Below the pieces are notes generated by a model. The model searched no databases. It had not been told where the DNA came from and worked only from the letters and a program-made list of their open reading frames with translations. 64,000 nt of DNA, taken from NCBI RefSeq assembly GCF_019317285.1, contig NZ_CP079218.1, positions 4,836,001 through 4,900,000 of the forward strand, in the 5' to 3' direction. A program made the translations under genes and the position numbers. This DNA is from Pedobacter sp. D749. Lineage in GTDB: Bacteria; Bacteroidota; Bacteroidia; Sphingobacteriales; Sphingobacteriaceae. This document shows positions 34,211 to 42,007 of this stretch, one piece after another; positions within the stretch are counted from its first letter, which is position 1; each line of letters begins with the position of its first letter.

Positions 34211-35122
34211 TTAAACCACCCCTGAATAAGTCAACACCAACCACCATAAACCTGTAGTGATAAACGATAGCAATATCCCGATCCCCACCACCAGATTAGA
34301 AAGCTTAGGGTTAAGGTTATACTGATCGGCTACTACGCCAGCGGTCAGCAGCGTTGGCATAGCCATTTCGAAAATGGTTATTTTGGCAATTATTCCATGC
34401 ATACCTAAACCGAGTGCAATAATTAACACTACCAAAGGCGCTAAAATCAGTTTATACAATAAAGCAAAGCTGATGTGTTGCAACTCGCTAAACCAACCGC
34501 CAAATTTTAGTTGTAAACCTATCGAAAACAATGCCAGTGGACCAACCGCTCCCGCTAGTTTATCGAACAATGGATCTAACGAAGAAACATCAATAAAACG
34601 TGGCAGGGTTAGTGCCAGCACACAACCAATAAGCGGCGGAAAGGTCAGTACCTTTTTCAGCACTACTTTCGGGTTTAACTTTTGATGCTGAGAAGAGCGG
34701 ATAGCTACAATTACACCAATGGTAGATAAAAGCATGAAGGTTACCTGATCGCAGATAATGGCTATAGCCAATTCCTTTTCGCTGAAATAAGCCACAATTA
34801 AAGGGAAACCAACAAACGAAGTATTGCTTAAAGAACTGGTGAGTTTTAAGCCGCCGGAAGTGGCCTTATTCATATTCCGGATACGGCTATAAAGGGTAAT
34901 AAATAACCAACCCAAAAGCCAGACACCAATTGGTGCCAGTGCAGGAAACAATAGATCCTTAGTCCAGGTAATATGTGGCAGATATTTAAAAGAAACAGCG
35001 GGTAGCGCTATGTAGATTATCCAGGCATTAATGCCTTTGTGGGCATCTTTAGGCAACGATTTACTTTTTCTGAAAAGAATCCCCGCCAAAATACATAAAC
35101 CTATAAGAATGAAGTTTGCCAT
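34211..35122 (-). CDS. AEC-family (auxin efflux carrier-like) transporter
   Basis: 303 residues, almost entirely hydrophobic with about ten membrane helices in two inverted halves. Family landmarks are LCILAGILFRKSKSLPKDAHKGINAWIIYIALPAVSF at the N-terminus and KLTSSLSNTSFVGFPLIVAYF before the mid-protein loop. AEC proteins export or exchange small organic anions across the inner membrane; the substrate is not predictable here. It has its own transcription unit downstream of the helicase terminator. Confidence 0.9.
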   Translation of the reverse strand: MANFILIGLCILAGILFRKSKSLPKDAHKGINAWIIYIALPAVSFKYLPHITWTKDLLFPALAPIGVWLLGWLFITLYSRIRNMNKATSGGLKLTSSLSNTSFVGFPLIVAYFSEKELAIAIICDQVTFMLLSTIGVIVAIRSSQHQKLNPKVVLKKVLTFPPLIGCVLALTLPRFIDVSSLDPLFDKLAGAVGPLALFSIGLQLKFGGWFSELQHISFALLYKLILAPLVVLIIALGLGMHGIIAKITIFEMAMPTLLTAGVVADQYNLNPKLSNLVVGIGILLSFITTGLWWLVLTYSGVV

Positions 35123-35147
35123 TGCTTAGCGCGAAGATAGTTTATAA

Positions 35148-35182
35148 ACAAAAAACGCCAATAAGAATACTTATGGCGTTTT
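35148..35182 (-). terminator. Terminator of the DEAD-box helicase gene
   Basis: CTTATGGCGTTTT (35170-35182) pairs with AAAACGCCAATAAG (35152-35165) with one bulged A. On the minus strand the stem continues into a T-rich run. Confidence 0.8.
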
Positions 35183-35189
35183 AAATAAT

Positions 35190-36410
35190 TTATACCGAAG
35201 GTTTTGGTTTTTTCTTTTTGTTCCAAACCTTTTTCTTGCCCTTATTCTGAGGTCTCTTTTCGTCCACATGTGTAATTTCCATTGCAGCTATGCTTTCTGG
35301 CAATGGCATACGGGGAACTTCCTTCTCGATTAATTTTTCAATGTTATCAAATTTTCGCTTATCTCTTCCGTTAACCAAGGTAATGGCCGTTCCTTTGGTT
35401 GCAGCTCTTGCTGTACGGCCAATTCTGTGCACATAATCGGCCGGGTCGCCAGGAACATCATAATTGATGACCAGGTCGATTCCCTCTACGTCGATTCCGC
35501 GGGATAATACATCTGTTCCGATTAAAATCGGTAATCTACGGTTTTTGAAAGCCAGTAAAATATCTTCACGTTCTTTTTGTCCCAAGTCGGAGTGAAAAGC
35601 TTCGGCTTTAATGCCCAATCCCTTAAAAGTTTTGTATAAGGCTTTTACTTTTTCCTTTGTTGAAACGAAAATAATACTGCTCTTGTATTGTCCGCTTTTA
35701 AAAATATCGGTTAATAAGGCCTGTTTCTGCTGGTCGTGAATGTTATAAGCTCGCTGATCGATTCCCTCAGCAGGTTTAGCAATTGAAATGGTAATCTGCT
35801 TTGGTTCGTGCAAGATCTTACCCGCCATGGTTCTTATTTTCGGTGCCATCGTAGCCGAGAACAAAAGCGTTTGCCTTTTCTTTGGCAGATAGCTGATAAT
35901 GCGAACAATGTCGTCGTAAAAGCCCATATCCAACATTCTATCTGCTTCATCCAAAATTAAATGCTGCAAATGCTCCAGTTTTAACACACCTGAAGATAAA
36001 TGTGCCATTAATCTGCCTGGAGTGGCAATAATAATATCCACGCCATCGCGCATAGAACGTTTTTGCTGCTCATAAGCAATGCCATCTCCTCCACCGTAAA
36101 CGGCTAAAGAACTGATATTGGTAAAATAAGCCAGGGCTTCTACCTGTAAATCGATCTGTTGTGCAAGCTCGCGTGTTGGTGCCAGGATTAAAGTATTATT
36201 ATGTCTGTCAGCAGCTTTGCTAATTTTATCCATTACGGGTAAAAGGTAGCTGGCCGTTTTTCCTGTACCGGTTTGAGCGCAGGCAATCAGATCATGATTA
36301 TCTAAAATTACCGGGATGGCTTGTTCTTGTATTGGAGTAGCGCTTTTATACCCCATAGCCATTAAGCCTTCGTATAAATCGGGGTTAAAATTAAAGTCGT
36401 TAAAATTCAA
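35190..36410 (-). CDS. DEAD-box RNA helicase, RhlE type
   Basis: 406 residues. Motifs in order: Q motif (NFNPDLYEGLMAMGYKSATPIQEQAIP), I AQTGTGKTASYLLP, Ia PTRELAQQ, II DEAD (LILDEADRMLDMGF), III SAT, IV SIIFVSTK, V GTDVLSRGIDVEGIDLVINYDVPGDP, VI HRIGRTARA. After the helicase core comes a short lysine-rich tail (KRPQNKGKKKVWNKKKKPKP), typical of RhlE-like proteins, for RNA binding. Such helicases act in ribosome assembly and RNA turnover, often in the cold. Monocistronic, with a terminator. Confidence 0.96.
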   Translation of the reverse strand: MNFNDFNFNPDLYEGLMAMGYKSATPIQEQAIPVILDNHDLIACAQTGTGKTASYLLPVMDKISKAADRHNNTLILAPTRELAQQIDLQVEALAYFTNISSLAVYGGGDGIAYEQQKRSMRDGVDIIIATPGRLMAHLSSGVLKLEHLQHLILDEADRMLDMGFYDDIVRIISYLPKKRQTLLFSATMAPKIRTMAGKILHEPKQITISIAKPAEGIDQRAYNIHDQQKQALLTDIFKSGQYKSSIIFVSTKEKVKALYKTFKGLGIKAEAFHSDLGQKEREDILLAFKNRRLPILIGTDVLSRGIDVEGIDLVINYDVPGDPADYVHRIGRTARAATKGTAITLVNGRDKRKFDNIEKLIEKEVPRMPLPESIAAMEITHVDEKRPQNKGKKKVWNKKKKPKPSV

Positions 36411-36529
36411 TCTATTGTGTTTATGTCTTTTAGCAAAAGTACCTTAAAATACCGCTAATAGCAAACCCGATTTCAATATCCGTTTGCTTAGTAATTTAAA
36501 AGGCATTATTAAAGAAACTCTTCCTGTTT

Positions 36530-36574
36530 ATCATAAAACAAAATAGCCCCAATTGCTTTAAAACAATCAGGGCT
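36530..36574 (-). terminator. Probable terminator of the hsp20 operon
   Basis: AGCCCTGATTG-type stem with a 2x2 internal loop (36564-36574 with 36545-36555), then ATTTTGTTTTATG on the minus strand, 23 nt after the hsp20 stop. Confidence 0.6.
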
Positions 36575-36596
36575 TGGAAATTATAATAGACGAAAC

Positions 36597-37049
36597 TTAG
36601 TCTACCAGAATATCTTTTTCTGGTGTATTCGTTTCAGGGTTTTTAGGTAGTGTAACCTTCAAAATTCCATCAGCATAACTGGCTGAAATATTTTCTACTA
36701 AGACCTTTCCGTTTAAACCAAAAGCTCTTTCGAAAGTGCCATTGCTATATTCTCTACGGCTATACTTTTTGGCCGAATCAGCTTCTTCTTTAGGTTGATA
36801 GGAAATGGTTAATACATCATCTTTGGTAACCACCTTTAAATTCTCTTTAACCAAAGCAGGCGCAAAAAGCTCAATAATAAAGCTGGTTTCTGTTTCTTCA
36901 ATGTTAGCTGGTACTTTTCTAAAGCCCTCGTTAAACATGCTGTGTTTATGGTGACCGAAAGGACCACCAAAGTGTCTTCCAAATCTTCCCTCTCCTGCGC
37001 CGAAGCGACTATGCATCTTGCCCGAATGGCATCTATGTTCTTTATACAT
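36597..37049 (-). CDS. Small heat-shock protein (Hsp20/alpha-crystallin)
   Basis: 150 residues. A Gly/His/Phe-rich N-terminus (SGKMHSRFGAGEGRFGRHFGGPFGHHKH) precedes the alpha-crystallin domain (about 45-140). That domain carries VPANIEETETSFIIELFAPALVKENLKVVTKDDVLTIS and the conserved end SASYADGILKVTLPKN. ATP-independent holdase that binds unfolding proteins in the cytoplasm. It is the last gene of a four-gene minus-strand cluster with two small membrane/secreted proteins and a glycosyltransferase-like half domain. The histidine-rich N-terminus is unusual and might bind metal. Confidence 0.93.
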   Translation of the reverse strand: MYKEHRCHSGKMHSRFGAGEGRFGRHFGGPFGHHKHSMFNEGFRKVPANIEETETSFIIELFAPALVKENLKVVTKDDVLTISYQPKEEADSAKKYSRREYSNGTFERAFGLNGKVLVENISASYADGILKVTLPKNPETNTPEKDILVD

Positions 37050-37102
37050 TTTTTTTAATTTTAATTGTTATTATTCTGTTTATTTATCGGCCTGGGCCAA
37101 TA

Positions 37103-37495
37103 TTAATGATGAAGCACTTGCTCCGTTTTAGGGATACCCAACAGCTGTGTAATGATATTTGCATAGGGATAGGATGGCGACAAAACGGCGTAATCAAATT
37201 TTAAACCCCTTATCTGAACCAAAATGTCGTCGATAAATTTCATTGGCTCAAGCAGTGCGCTGATTAATCCTGATTTAGGTTTCTCTTCTTCATCAACAAC
37301 CTTTTGGCCTTGAAAAACATTCAGCTCCTGACTGTAGGCTTTAAAGTCAGCACCAATTTGTTCTATAGGGGCTTTAAATTCATCTGAGCTAAAGAAAGTA
37401 ACTTTCTCACCCCGGGCAATCAGTTCGTTGGCCATACCTAAAATCGGACTAACATCGGCCTGAGATGGATCGCTTAAAAAAAGTACCTGTGACAT
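37103..37495 (-). CDS. Stand-alone N-terminal half of a GT1/MGT-like glycosyltransferase, probably non-catalytic
   Basis: 130 residues. The sequence VLFLSDPSQADVSPILGMANELIARGEKVTFFSSDEFKAPIEQIGADFKAY and KFDYAVLSPSYPYANIITQLLGIPK aligns by eye with the acceptor-binding N-terminal Rossmann domain of macrolide/UDP-glycosyltransferases. However, the HGHVNP-type histidines are replaced (SQADVSP), and the whole UDP-sugar-binding C-terminal domain is absent. The frame is clean with normal starts and stops, no remnant of the missing half is found downstream, and it is packed 4 nt from the preceding gene. It therefore looks like a retained short protein rather than fresh debris. Function unknown. 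Confidence 0.7.
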   Translation of the reverse strand: MSQVLFLSDPSQADVSPILGMANELIARGEKVTFFSSDEFKAPIEQIGADFKAYSQELNVFQGQKVVDEEEKPKSGLISALLEPMKFIDDILVQIRGLKFDYAVLSPSYPYANIITQLLGIPKTEQVLHH

Positions 37496-37499
37496 AATG

Positions 37500-37733
37500 T
37501 TATCTTTTTACCTGGTTTATACTGTCGGCAGAGCTAATCATGGTATCATCCATTTTTCTGTTGTGGTGACTGTAACTATGGTTTCTATAATGTTCTTGCT
37601 GGCAATCGTCATGATAATACCTGTTTTTAAAATCTAACCGATCGCGGTATCCATGCTGAATGGCCAGTGCATTTAAACTGTAAAAAGTTCCTGAAGCAAC
37701 AGCCAATGCTAATAATATTCTAAATGCTCTCAT
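37500..37733 (-). CDS. Small secreted His/Tyr-rich protein, unknown
   Basis: 77 residues. A hydrophobic N-terminal signal (MRAFRILLALAVASGTFYSLNALA) leads into a polar segment rich in His, Tyr, Asn and Asp (QHGYRDRLDFKNRYYHDDCQQEHYRNHSYSHHNRK) with one cysteine. No known domain. The gene is 5 nt after the upstream 88-residue gene and 4 nt before the glycosyltransferase-like gene, so it is part of the same operon. A periplasmic location is predicted. Confidence 0.65.
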   Translation of the reverse strand: MRAFRILLALAVASGTFYSLNALAIQHGYRDRLDFKNRYYHDDCQQEHYRNHSYSHHNRKMDDTMISSADSINQVKR

Positions 37734-37738
37734 GGGGG

Positions 37739-38005
37739 TTAATAATTTACGTTAATGCTGTTCACTGTTCCATTGCCTTGTACGGTTGGCCTGTACCATT
37801 GGTTATCGATCGGCACAATTGGGTTGTAATGGTTTTCGAAACCGTTAAAGCGGCTATGAAAATAATGGCGGCGCCTACCGATAAAGATCCTGAACATTAA
37901 ACCGATCAGCATGATGCCCAATATAAATTTGAACACAAATGGTATGAAGAAAGCGACTGCACCAATTACAATCCCGAATCCTATGGTTTTTAATATTTTT
38001 TTCAT
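37739..38005 (-). CDS. Small membrane protein, first gene of the hsp20 cluster
   Basis: 88 residues. Two closely spaced hydrophobic segments (about 6-25 and 27-43, IGFGIVIGAVAFFIPFVFKFILGIMLIGLMFRIFIG) are followed by a basic RRRHYFHSRF stretch and a polar tail ending ..NSINVNY. No family is recognised. As the promoter-proximal gene of the Hsp20 operon it may mark an envelope-stress unit; that is inference from context. Confidence 0.65.
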   Translation of the reverse strand: MKKILKTIGFGIVIGAVAFFIPFVFKFILGIMLIGLMFRIFIGRRRHYFHSRFNGFENHYNPIVPIDNQWYRPTVQGNGTVNSINVNY

Positions 38006-38734
38006 TTTTTATAATTTTAAAGCACTGTAATCAATTCACCTTAAATAAGTTGAACTAGCAATACTGTTGTTTTTTGTTATTTATATAGGAAGACGGAGCA
38101 AGATTATTTTTACTTTAAAATATTTTGATTTTTTTATTTACTAAAGAATTTTGTCATCCTGAACGCAGTGAAGGATCTTTTTAATGGATTAAACTGTTGC
38201 CAGTGAGAGACCAACTGATAGAATCTACAAGTACTCGTTGATCTCTCCAATGGTCATCCTGAGGAGTAATTATTTAATAAAATCAATATAAAAGACAGAT
38301 CTTTTGGCAAATGGCAGGCTGCGTGAGATAGTCATTCCCAACTAGATTGGAACCATGGAGTGCTCATGAATGCCTCTGAATAAAAGGAAAATTGATGAAT
38401 AATAGTAATGCAAGTGCTTTAAGATTCCCGCCTGCGCGGGAATGACGGCCGTGCTAATGAATTCTGTCAATGGTAGCGGAGTCAAAGAATCTTTTAGTAG
38501 AGAATCCTTTCGATTGGTGAGCCACCAGCTGATAGAATAAGTAGAAAAGTCGTTATTAGAAAATCGATCGTCATTTCGACTGAAGCGCAGCGAAATGGAG
38601 AAATCTGTCTTGATAGATCTCTCCACTCCGCGTTGCTGCGGTCGAGATGACGATTTGCGGAGAGGCTTTCAAGATGTTCAGAATAACGCAAAAATAGATA
38701 ACAAAAAAGCTCCGAATTAATCGAGGCTTCCAAA
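38006..38734. repeat. Gene-free stretch with stacked interspersed repeats
   Basis: 730 bp without a supported gene. From left to right: the promoter region of the hsp20 operon; TTGTCATCCTGAACGCAGTG (38150-38169) with GAAGGATC following; a GGTCATCCTGAGGAG fragment (38251-38265); an ATTCCC element (38332-38353 with 38421-38447, ending in GATTCCCGCCTGCGCGGGAA); and a complete inverted repeat. The last runs from CGTCATTTCGACTGAAGCGC (38569-38588) to GGTCGAGATGACG (38640-38652). Confidence 0.7.
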
Positions 38735-39088
38735 CTATTCCTTATTGCGGTAGTGACCCCATCCGCCACATCTCCGCTTGTATTCTTCCTTAAATTTTAC
38801 ACGCTCCTCTTCGTTCATCGAATCCCATTTGGCACGCATTCCCCTGGCGCGCTCACGGAAACCATTATGTCCTCCATGACCACCTTTATTAAAGTTCCCA
38901 AAAAGTAACCTGCACAGTACAAGTAAACCGAGAGCCTGCCAATAATTAAGTTTGCCTGCATGTGCCACCTCAGGTAAAATCCAATTCCATAAAAACATAA
39001 CCACATAACCCAATACCGCTGCAATAAGCACCGCTACGGGCAAAAAGAAAATAAATTTCTTGCGACGATTAAAATTTCTATTCATCAT
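38735..39088 (-). CDS. Small membrane protein adjacent to an ECF-type sigma factor
   Basis: 117 residues. The N-terminus is strongly basic (MMNRNFNRRKKFIFFLP), then a membrane helix (about 13-35), a second hydrophobic segment (WQALGLLVLCRLLFGNF), and a soluble charged tail (FRERARGMRAKWDSMNEEERVKFKEEYKRRCGGWGHYRNKE). It starts 10 nt after the sigma-factor stop and is certainly cotranscribed. Membrane position next to a sigma factor suggests an anti-sigma or co-regulated role, but it has none of the usual anti-sigma zinc-finger motifs. No family function known. Confidence 0.75.
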   Translation of the reverse strand: MMNRNFNRRKKFIFFLPVAVLIAAVLGYVVMFLWNWILPEVAHAGKLNYWQALGLLVLCRLLFGNFNKGGHGGHNGFRERARGMRAKWDSMNEEERVKFKEEYKRRCGGWGHYRNKE

Positions 39089-39098
39089 GTCTGCAAAT

Positions 39099-39650
39099 TT
39101 AATAGTTAATAAATTCCTGATATAAATTTTGTAAACGGTTACGCAGGTGTTTTACCGCATAACCCTTTCTTGATATTAATGTTTTGATATTCTCTCCGCT
39201 TTCATCGGCCAGCTCCTGAAAAGTACGTTCCTCCAATTCGTTTTGAACAAACACGTAACGCTGATTCTCCGGCAGCTCTTCCAAGGCTAAAAACAGTTGA
39301 TCCCAGAACAGTTTCTTTAAACTTTCCTCTTCAGGCGAATAAGCCTCGGCAAGTAAAATTTCTTTAAAATTGATTTCGCCGTCTTCACCCTCGAAAGTGA
39401 AATCTTCTAGTGATTCTTCTTTTTGTTTACGGTACTTATCGGTGATTTTATTTCTTGCCACACGGTATAGCCAGCCACTAATCTGCTCAATGGCACCAGC
39501 CTCGGGTTGGTTGCTGAGTTGAAACCAAACATCCTGTAAAATATCTTCCGCATCCTCATCCGTATTCACCCTTCCACGGATGAAACTGAATAAGCGTTTA
39601 CCATAATTGGCAACCGTAGAAATGATATTTTGAGACTCGTTTGTTGGCAC
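39099..39650 (-). CDS. ECF-like RNA polymerase sigma factor
   Basis: 183 residues. Region 2 includes YGKRLFSFIRGRVNTDEDAEDILQDVWFQLSNQ and WLYRVARNKITDKYRKQKEE; region 4 includes LEELPENQRYVFVQNELEERTFQELADESGENIKTLISRKGYAVKHLRNRL. The region-4 recognition segment is typical of small sigma-70 proteins that direct polymerase to stress or envelope promoters. It is upstream of the small membrane protein gene in the same unit. The ECF group is not resolvable by eye. Confidence 0.92.
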   Translation of the reverse strand: MPTNESQNIISTVANYGKRLFSFIRGRVNTDEDAEDILQDVWFQLSNQPEAGAIEQISGWLYRVARNKITDKYRKQKEESLEDFTFEGEDGEINFKEILLAEAYSPEEESLKKLFWDQLFLALEELPENQRYVFVQNELEERTFQELADESGENIKTLISRKGYAVKHLRNRLQNLYQEFINY

Positions 39651-39773
39651 TAAATTTTGCTTAATAACCCAGTAAACGGATGAAACCCAATATTACTTTA
39701 AATTTTCTTAATTTTTTTCAGAAAATGGATTTTTATAAGCCAAAAGAACCTGATTTTAAGCGTCTTATATCGA

Positions 39774-40700
39774 TTATTCTTTAAGTAATCCTTCGTATAG
39801 TTTTAGATAAGTTGGTGCAGCAATGCCAAATTTTTCGGCCTCCCGCACAATATAGCCTGTTAACGACTCAACCTCTGTTAGCGGTTTCTGATTGAGATAA
39901 TCGCGGTGCATGGATGAGGTAACCTCGTAGGGCATCGATTTCATCGTATTTAATGTCTTGCCCGAAATGTCATCACTAATTGTTACGCCTTTAGCAAGGG
40001 CAAGGCTTTTTACTTCTTCAATTAATTTCAGAACAGTTTCAAGATTTTCTTCCAGTACCTTGCCGATAGTGCTATCGAAATAAGATGTAGAGGTAGCCGT
40101 AGGAGAAATAAATATAAATTTTTCCCAGATGGCTGTAGAAATTTTATCCGAAACCGCTACATCAATTCCTGCATCAAACATTAAATTTTTCAGGTGTAAA
40201 ACCTCACCGTTAAGTGGTCCATCCACACCAAAAGATAGCTTTTGAATGTTGCCTGAATTTTCGATGATACCAGGCGATTTAATTTTGGAAACAATAAATG
40301 CACATCCTTTTAAAACCTTTGCTTGGGGCAATATTTCTAAAATTTCATCGCTTGCGCTAACACCGTTTAAAAGCGGCAATAATATCGTGTTATGGCCAAT
40401 TAAAGGTTTTAGCTGTCCGATGGTTTGTTTTAAATCGTAGCTTTTAGTGCAAATGATAATATAATCGGCCACGCCAATTTTACTATAATCATCGGTAGCC
40501 AAATGTGGCTTAGTTATAAAACTTTCGTTTCCGTTTATTACAGTTAATCCCTTGTTTTGAATCTCATTTAAATGTTCGCCACGGGCAACAAAAACAACTT
40601 CTACATCATTTCCGTTGGCGTATCTCTTAGACACTAAGCCTCCGAAATACCCACCTACACCACCAATTCCGACAATAACAATTCTTGTTTTATTTAGCAT
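39774..40700 (-). CDS. 2-dehydropantoate 2-reductase (ketopantoate reductase) family
   Basis: 308 residues. N-terminal NADP-binding motif GIGGVGGYFGGLVSKRY, central KSYDLKQTIGQLKPLIGHNTILLPLLNGV with the Lys expected in the active site, and KGCAFIVSKIKSPGII. The C-terminal helical domain contains KFIFISPTATSTSYFDSTIGKVL and SSMHRDYLNQKPLTEVESLTGYIV. The family reduces ketopantoate to pantoate in CoA biosynthesis. Bacteroidota often have several paralogues, so I do not assign panE outright. It is followed 24 nt upstream by the lipoprotein gene on the same strand. Confidence 0.88.
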   Translation of the reverse strand: MLNKTRIVIVGIGGVGGYFGGLVSKRYANGNDVEVVFVARGEHLNEIQNKGLTVINGNESFITKPHLATDDYSKIGVADYIIICTKSYDLKQTIGQLKPLIGHNTILLPLLNGVSASDEILEILPQAKVLKGCAFIVSKIKSPGIIENSGNIQKLSFGVDGPLNGEVLHLKNLMFDAGIDVAVSDKISTAIWEKFIFISPTATSTSYFDSTIGKVLEENLETVLKLIEEVKSLALAKGVTISDDISGKTLNTMKSMPYEVTSSMHRDYLNQKPLTEVESLTGYIVREAEKFGIAAPTYLKLYEGLLKE

Positions 40701-40724
40701 TTTAACCTAAATATGATAAACAGA

Positions 40725-41660
40725 TTATTTCAATGCACCCGTTGGATTATTTCCCTTATCCACTACTGTTTTAATATTCCCTTCTAAATCAGAAACATAT
40801 ATTTTGCTTTCGGTAAATGGTTTTTCAGCTCCGCTATAAAAAATCCGGTCATCAGCGGTAAGAAAAACATAAGGAACATTCATACCTTTAGGTGAAATCC
40901 GCTGGACTTTTTTACTGGCCAGATCTAAAATATAAACGGCTTCACTTGGTCCCGTTAATCCATCTAAACTATCGGTATTTCCTGCATTAAAAACCAGTTT
41001 CATCCCGTCTTTTGTATAAAAGAAACGGTTGCTACTTGCAATGGAAAAGTCTTTCCCAATCAAGTCGGTTATCAATTTAGTATCGATTAAATTCCCCTTG
41101 AGGTCAAAGGTGTAGAGCCTGGTAAGATCATGTCCGATGATTTCCTTTTCATTTTTCCAGGTTGGCGCATAAACATTTATTTTAGATGCGCTATCAAGCA
41201 TCACATAACCAGAATTATCGGTTTTAATTACACCTATTTTCCATAGGTTTTTGCTGTTGAAAATATTGAAGGCAACCGCACGTCCATCAGGCGACCACAT
41301 GGCCTGATAATAATTCTTGCTGTTTACCTGCAATTTACCCTGGCTCTTGTTTTCCATATCGGCAACCCAGATGGAACGGTTTCCGGCAGAATCGCTAAGC
41401 GTGTATGCAAGTTTATTTCCGTCAGGAGAAATAGCCGGATCGGTAGCACCACCAAACGAAATCTGTTTCATGGTATCGATACTTGTGGCCACAATTTTAT
41501 CTCCATCCTGATAGGCTAGCGCGAAATTTTTACTGCTTAAAGAAACCGTATCTAAAACGGCTTTAGCATTTTCTTCTTCAGATTTATTGTTGCTGCAGGA
41601 AGTAATTAATGCAACGCACGGAATTAAAACAGAAATTAATGTGGTGCTGATTTTCGACAT
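40725..41660 (-). CDS. Lipoprotein with TolB/WD40-like beta-propeller
   Basis: 311 residues from ATG 41660 (an upstream TTG at 41666 adds two residues). The lipoprotein signal is MSKISTTLISVLIPCVALITSC, with the lipobox cysteine at about residue 22. The mature part has repeated WxPDG-type blades: ATDPAISPDGNKLAYTLSDSAGNRSIWVADM, YYQAMWSPDGRAVAFNIF, NRFFYTKDGMKLVFNAG. These are characteristic of TolB-like/DPP-like six-bladed propellers. Likely attached to the outer membrane facing the periplasm as a binding scaffold. No protease or hydrolase domain is fused. Confidence 0.87.
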   Translation of the reverse strand: MSKISTTLISVLIPCVALITSCSNNKSEEENAKAVLDTVSLSSKNFALAYQDGDKIVATSIDTMKQISFGGATDPAISPDGNKLAYTLSDSAGNRSIWVADMENKSQGKLQVNSKNYYQAMWSPDGRAVAFNIFNSKNLWKIGVIKTDNSGYVMLDSASKINVYAPTWKNEKEIIGHDLTRLYTFDLKGNLIDTKLITDLIGKDFSIASSNRFFYTKDGMKLVFNAGNTDSLDGLTGPSEAVYILDLASKKVQRISPKGMNVPYVFLTADDRIFYSGAEKPFTESKIYVSDLEGNIKTVVDKGNNPTGALK

Positions 41661-41752
41661 GTACAATTTTACAAATAGTTTTTTGTCTATTATTCAGGGA
41701 TACCCTGGAGAAGCTATATTTTACTTAATACAAACTTTATGTTAGTCGATTT

Positions 41753-42001
41753 GCCGTGGTTCGCCTCTTCACGAGCAACAATCAATACCTACAGTTAATC
41801 TAATTTCGGTCTGTGAGACACAGACCGAGGCAATCAAATTAAACTTCCGCCATGGTTCGTGTCCTCACGAAACACAATTAAGATTAAATCTTTTCTTTAT
41901 CCGCGTAACCAAATACTTTTTGCAACAGGTTGTACTTCTTGAGCTTAAGTTTCTCTTAATTTTGAGTTCTGTTGCCATGGTTCATATCTCCACGAATCAC
42001 A
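41753..42001. repeat. Three GCC(A/G)TGGTTC mini-hairpin units plus a CGGTCTGTG hairpin
   Basis: Units at 41753-41780, 41849-41876 and 41974-42001 share the pattern GCCRTGGTTC..TC.TCACGA..CACA; the middle copy forms TTCGTG-TCCT-CACGAA. Between the first two lies a perfect hairpin, TCGGTCTGTG (41806-41815) / CACAGACCGA (41819-41828), with the same GTG-loop-CAC centre. This array accounts for most of the 341-bp gap between the lipoprotein and DUF4197 genes. Confidence 0.75.
41884..41969 (-). pseudogene. Decayed duplicate of the 3' end of the DUF4197 gene
   Basis: Read on the minus strand this segment matches the last 28 codons of the DUF4197 gene (42008-42095): ELKI..NLS.RSTT.LQKVFGYAD..KI followed by TAA. 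It shows scattered substitutions and a single missing base after ACC that shifts the frame. The duplicate carries the adjoining GCCATGGTTC mini-hairpin too, so the repeated unit is about 120 bp. It has no start codon or upstream coding sequence. Confidence 0.8.
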
Positions 42002-42007
42002 CCATAT

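Noticed and set aside
37103..37495. Functional glycosyltransferase
   Set aside because: Only the acceptor half is present and the catalytic-type histidines are missing, so I did not assign transferase activity.
38342..38769. Two overlapping minus-strand frames of 91-94 codons
   Set aside because: Both translate interspersed repeats, and one runs into the start of the next gene in a different frame.
41753..42001. CRISPR-like array
   Set aside because: Only three degenerate units with unequal spacing (about 68 and 97 bp between units), and the spacers include a gene-end duplicate; no cas genes nearby.
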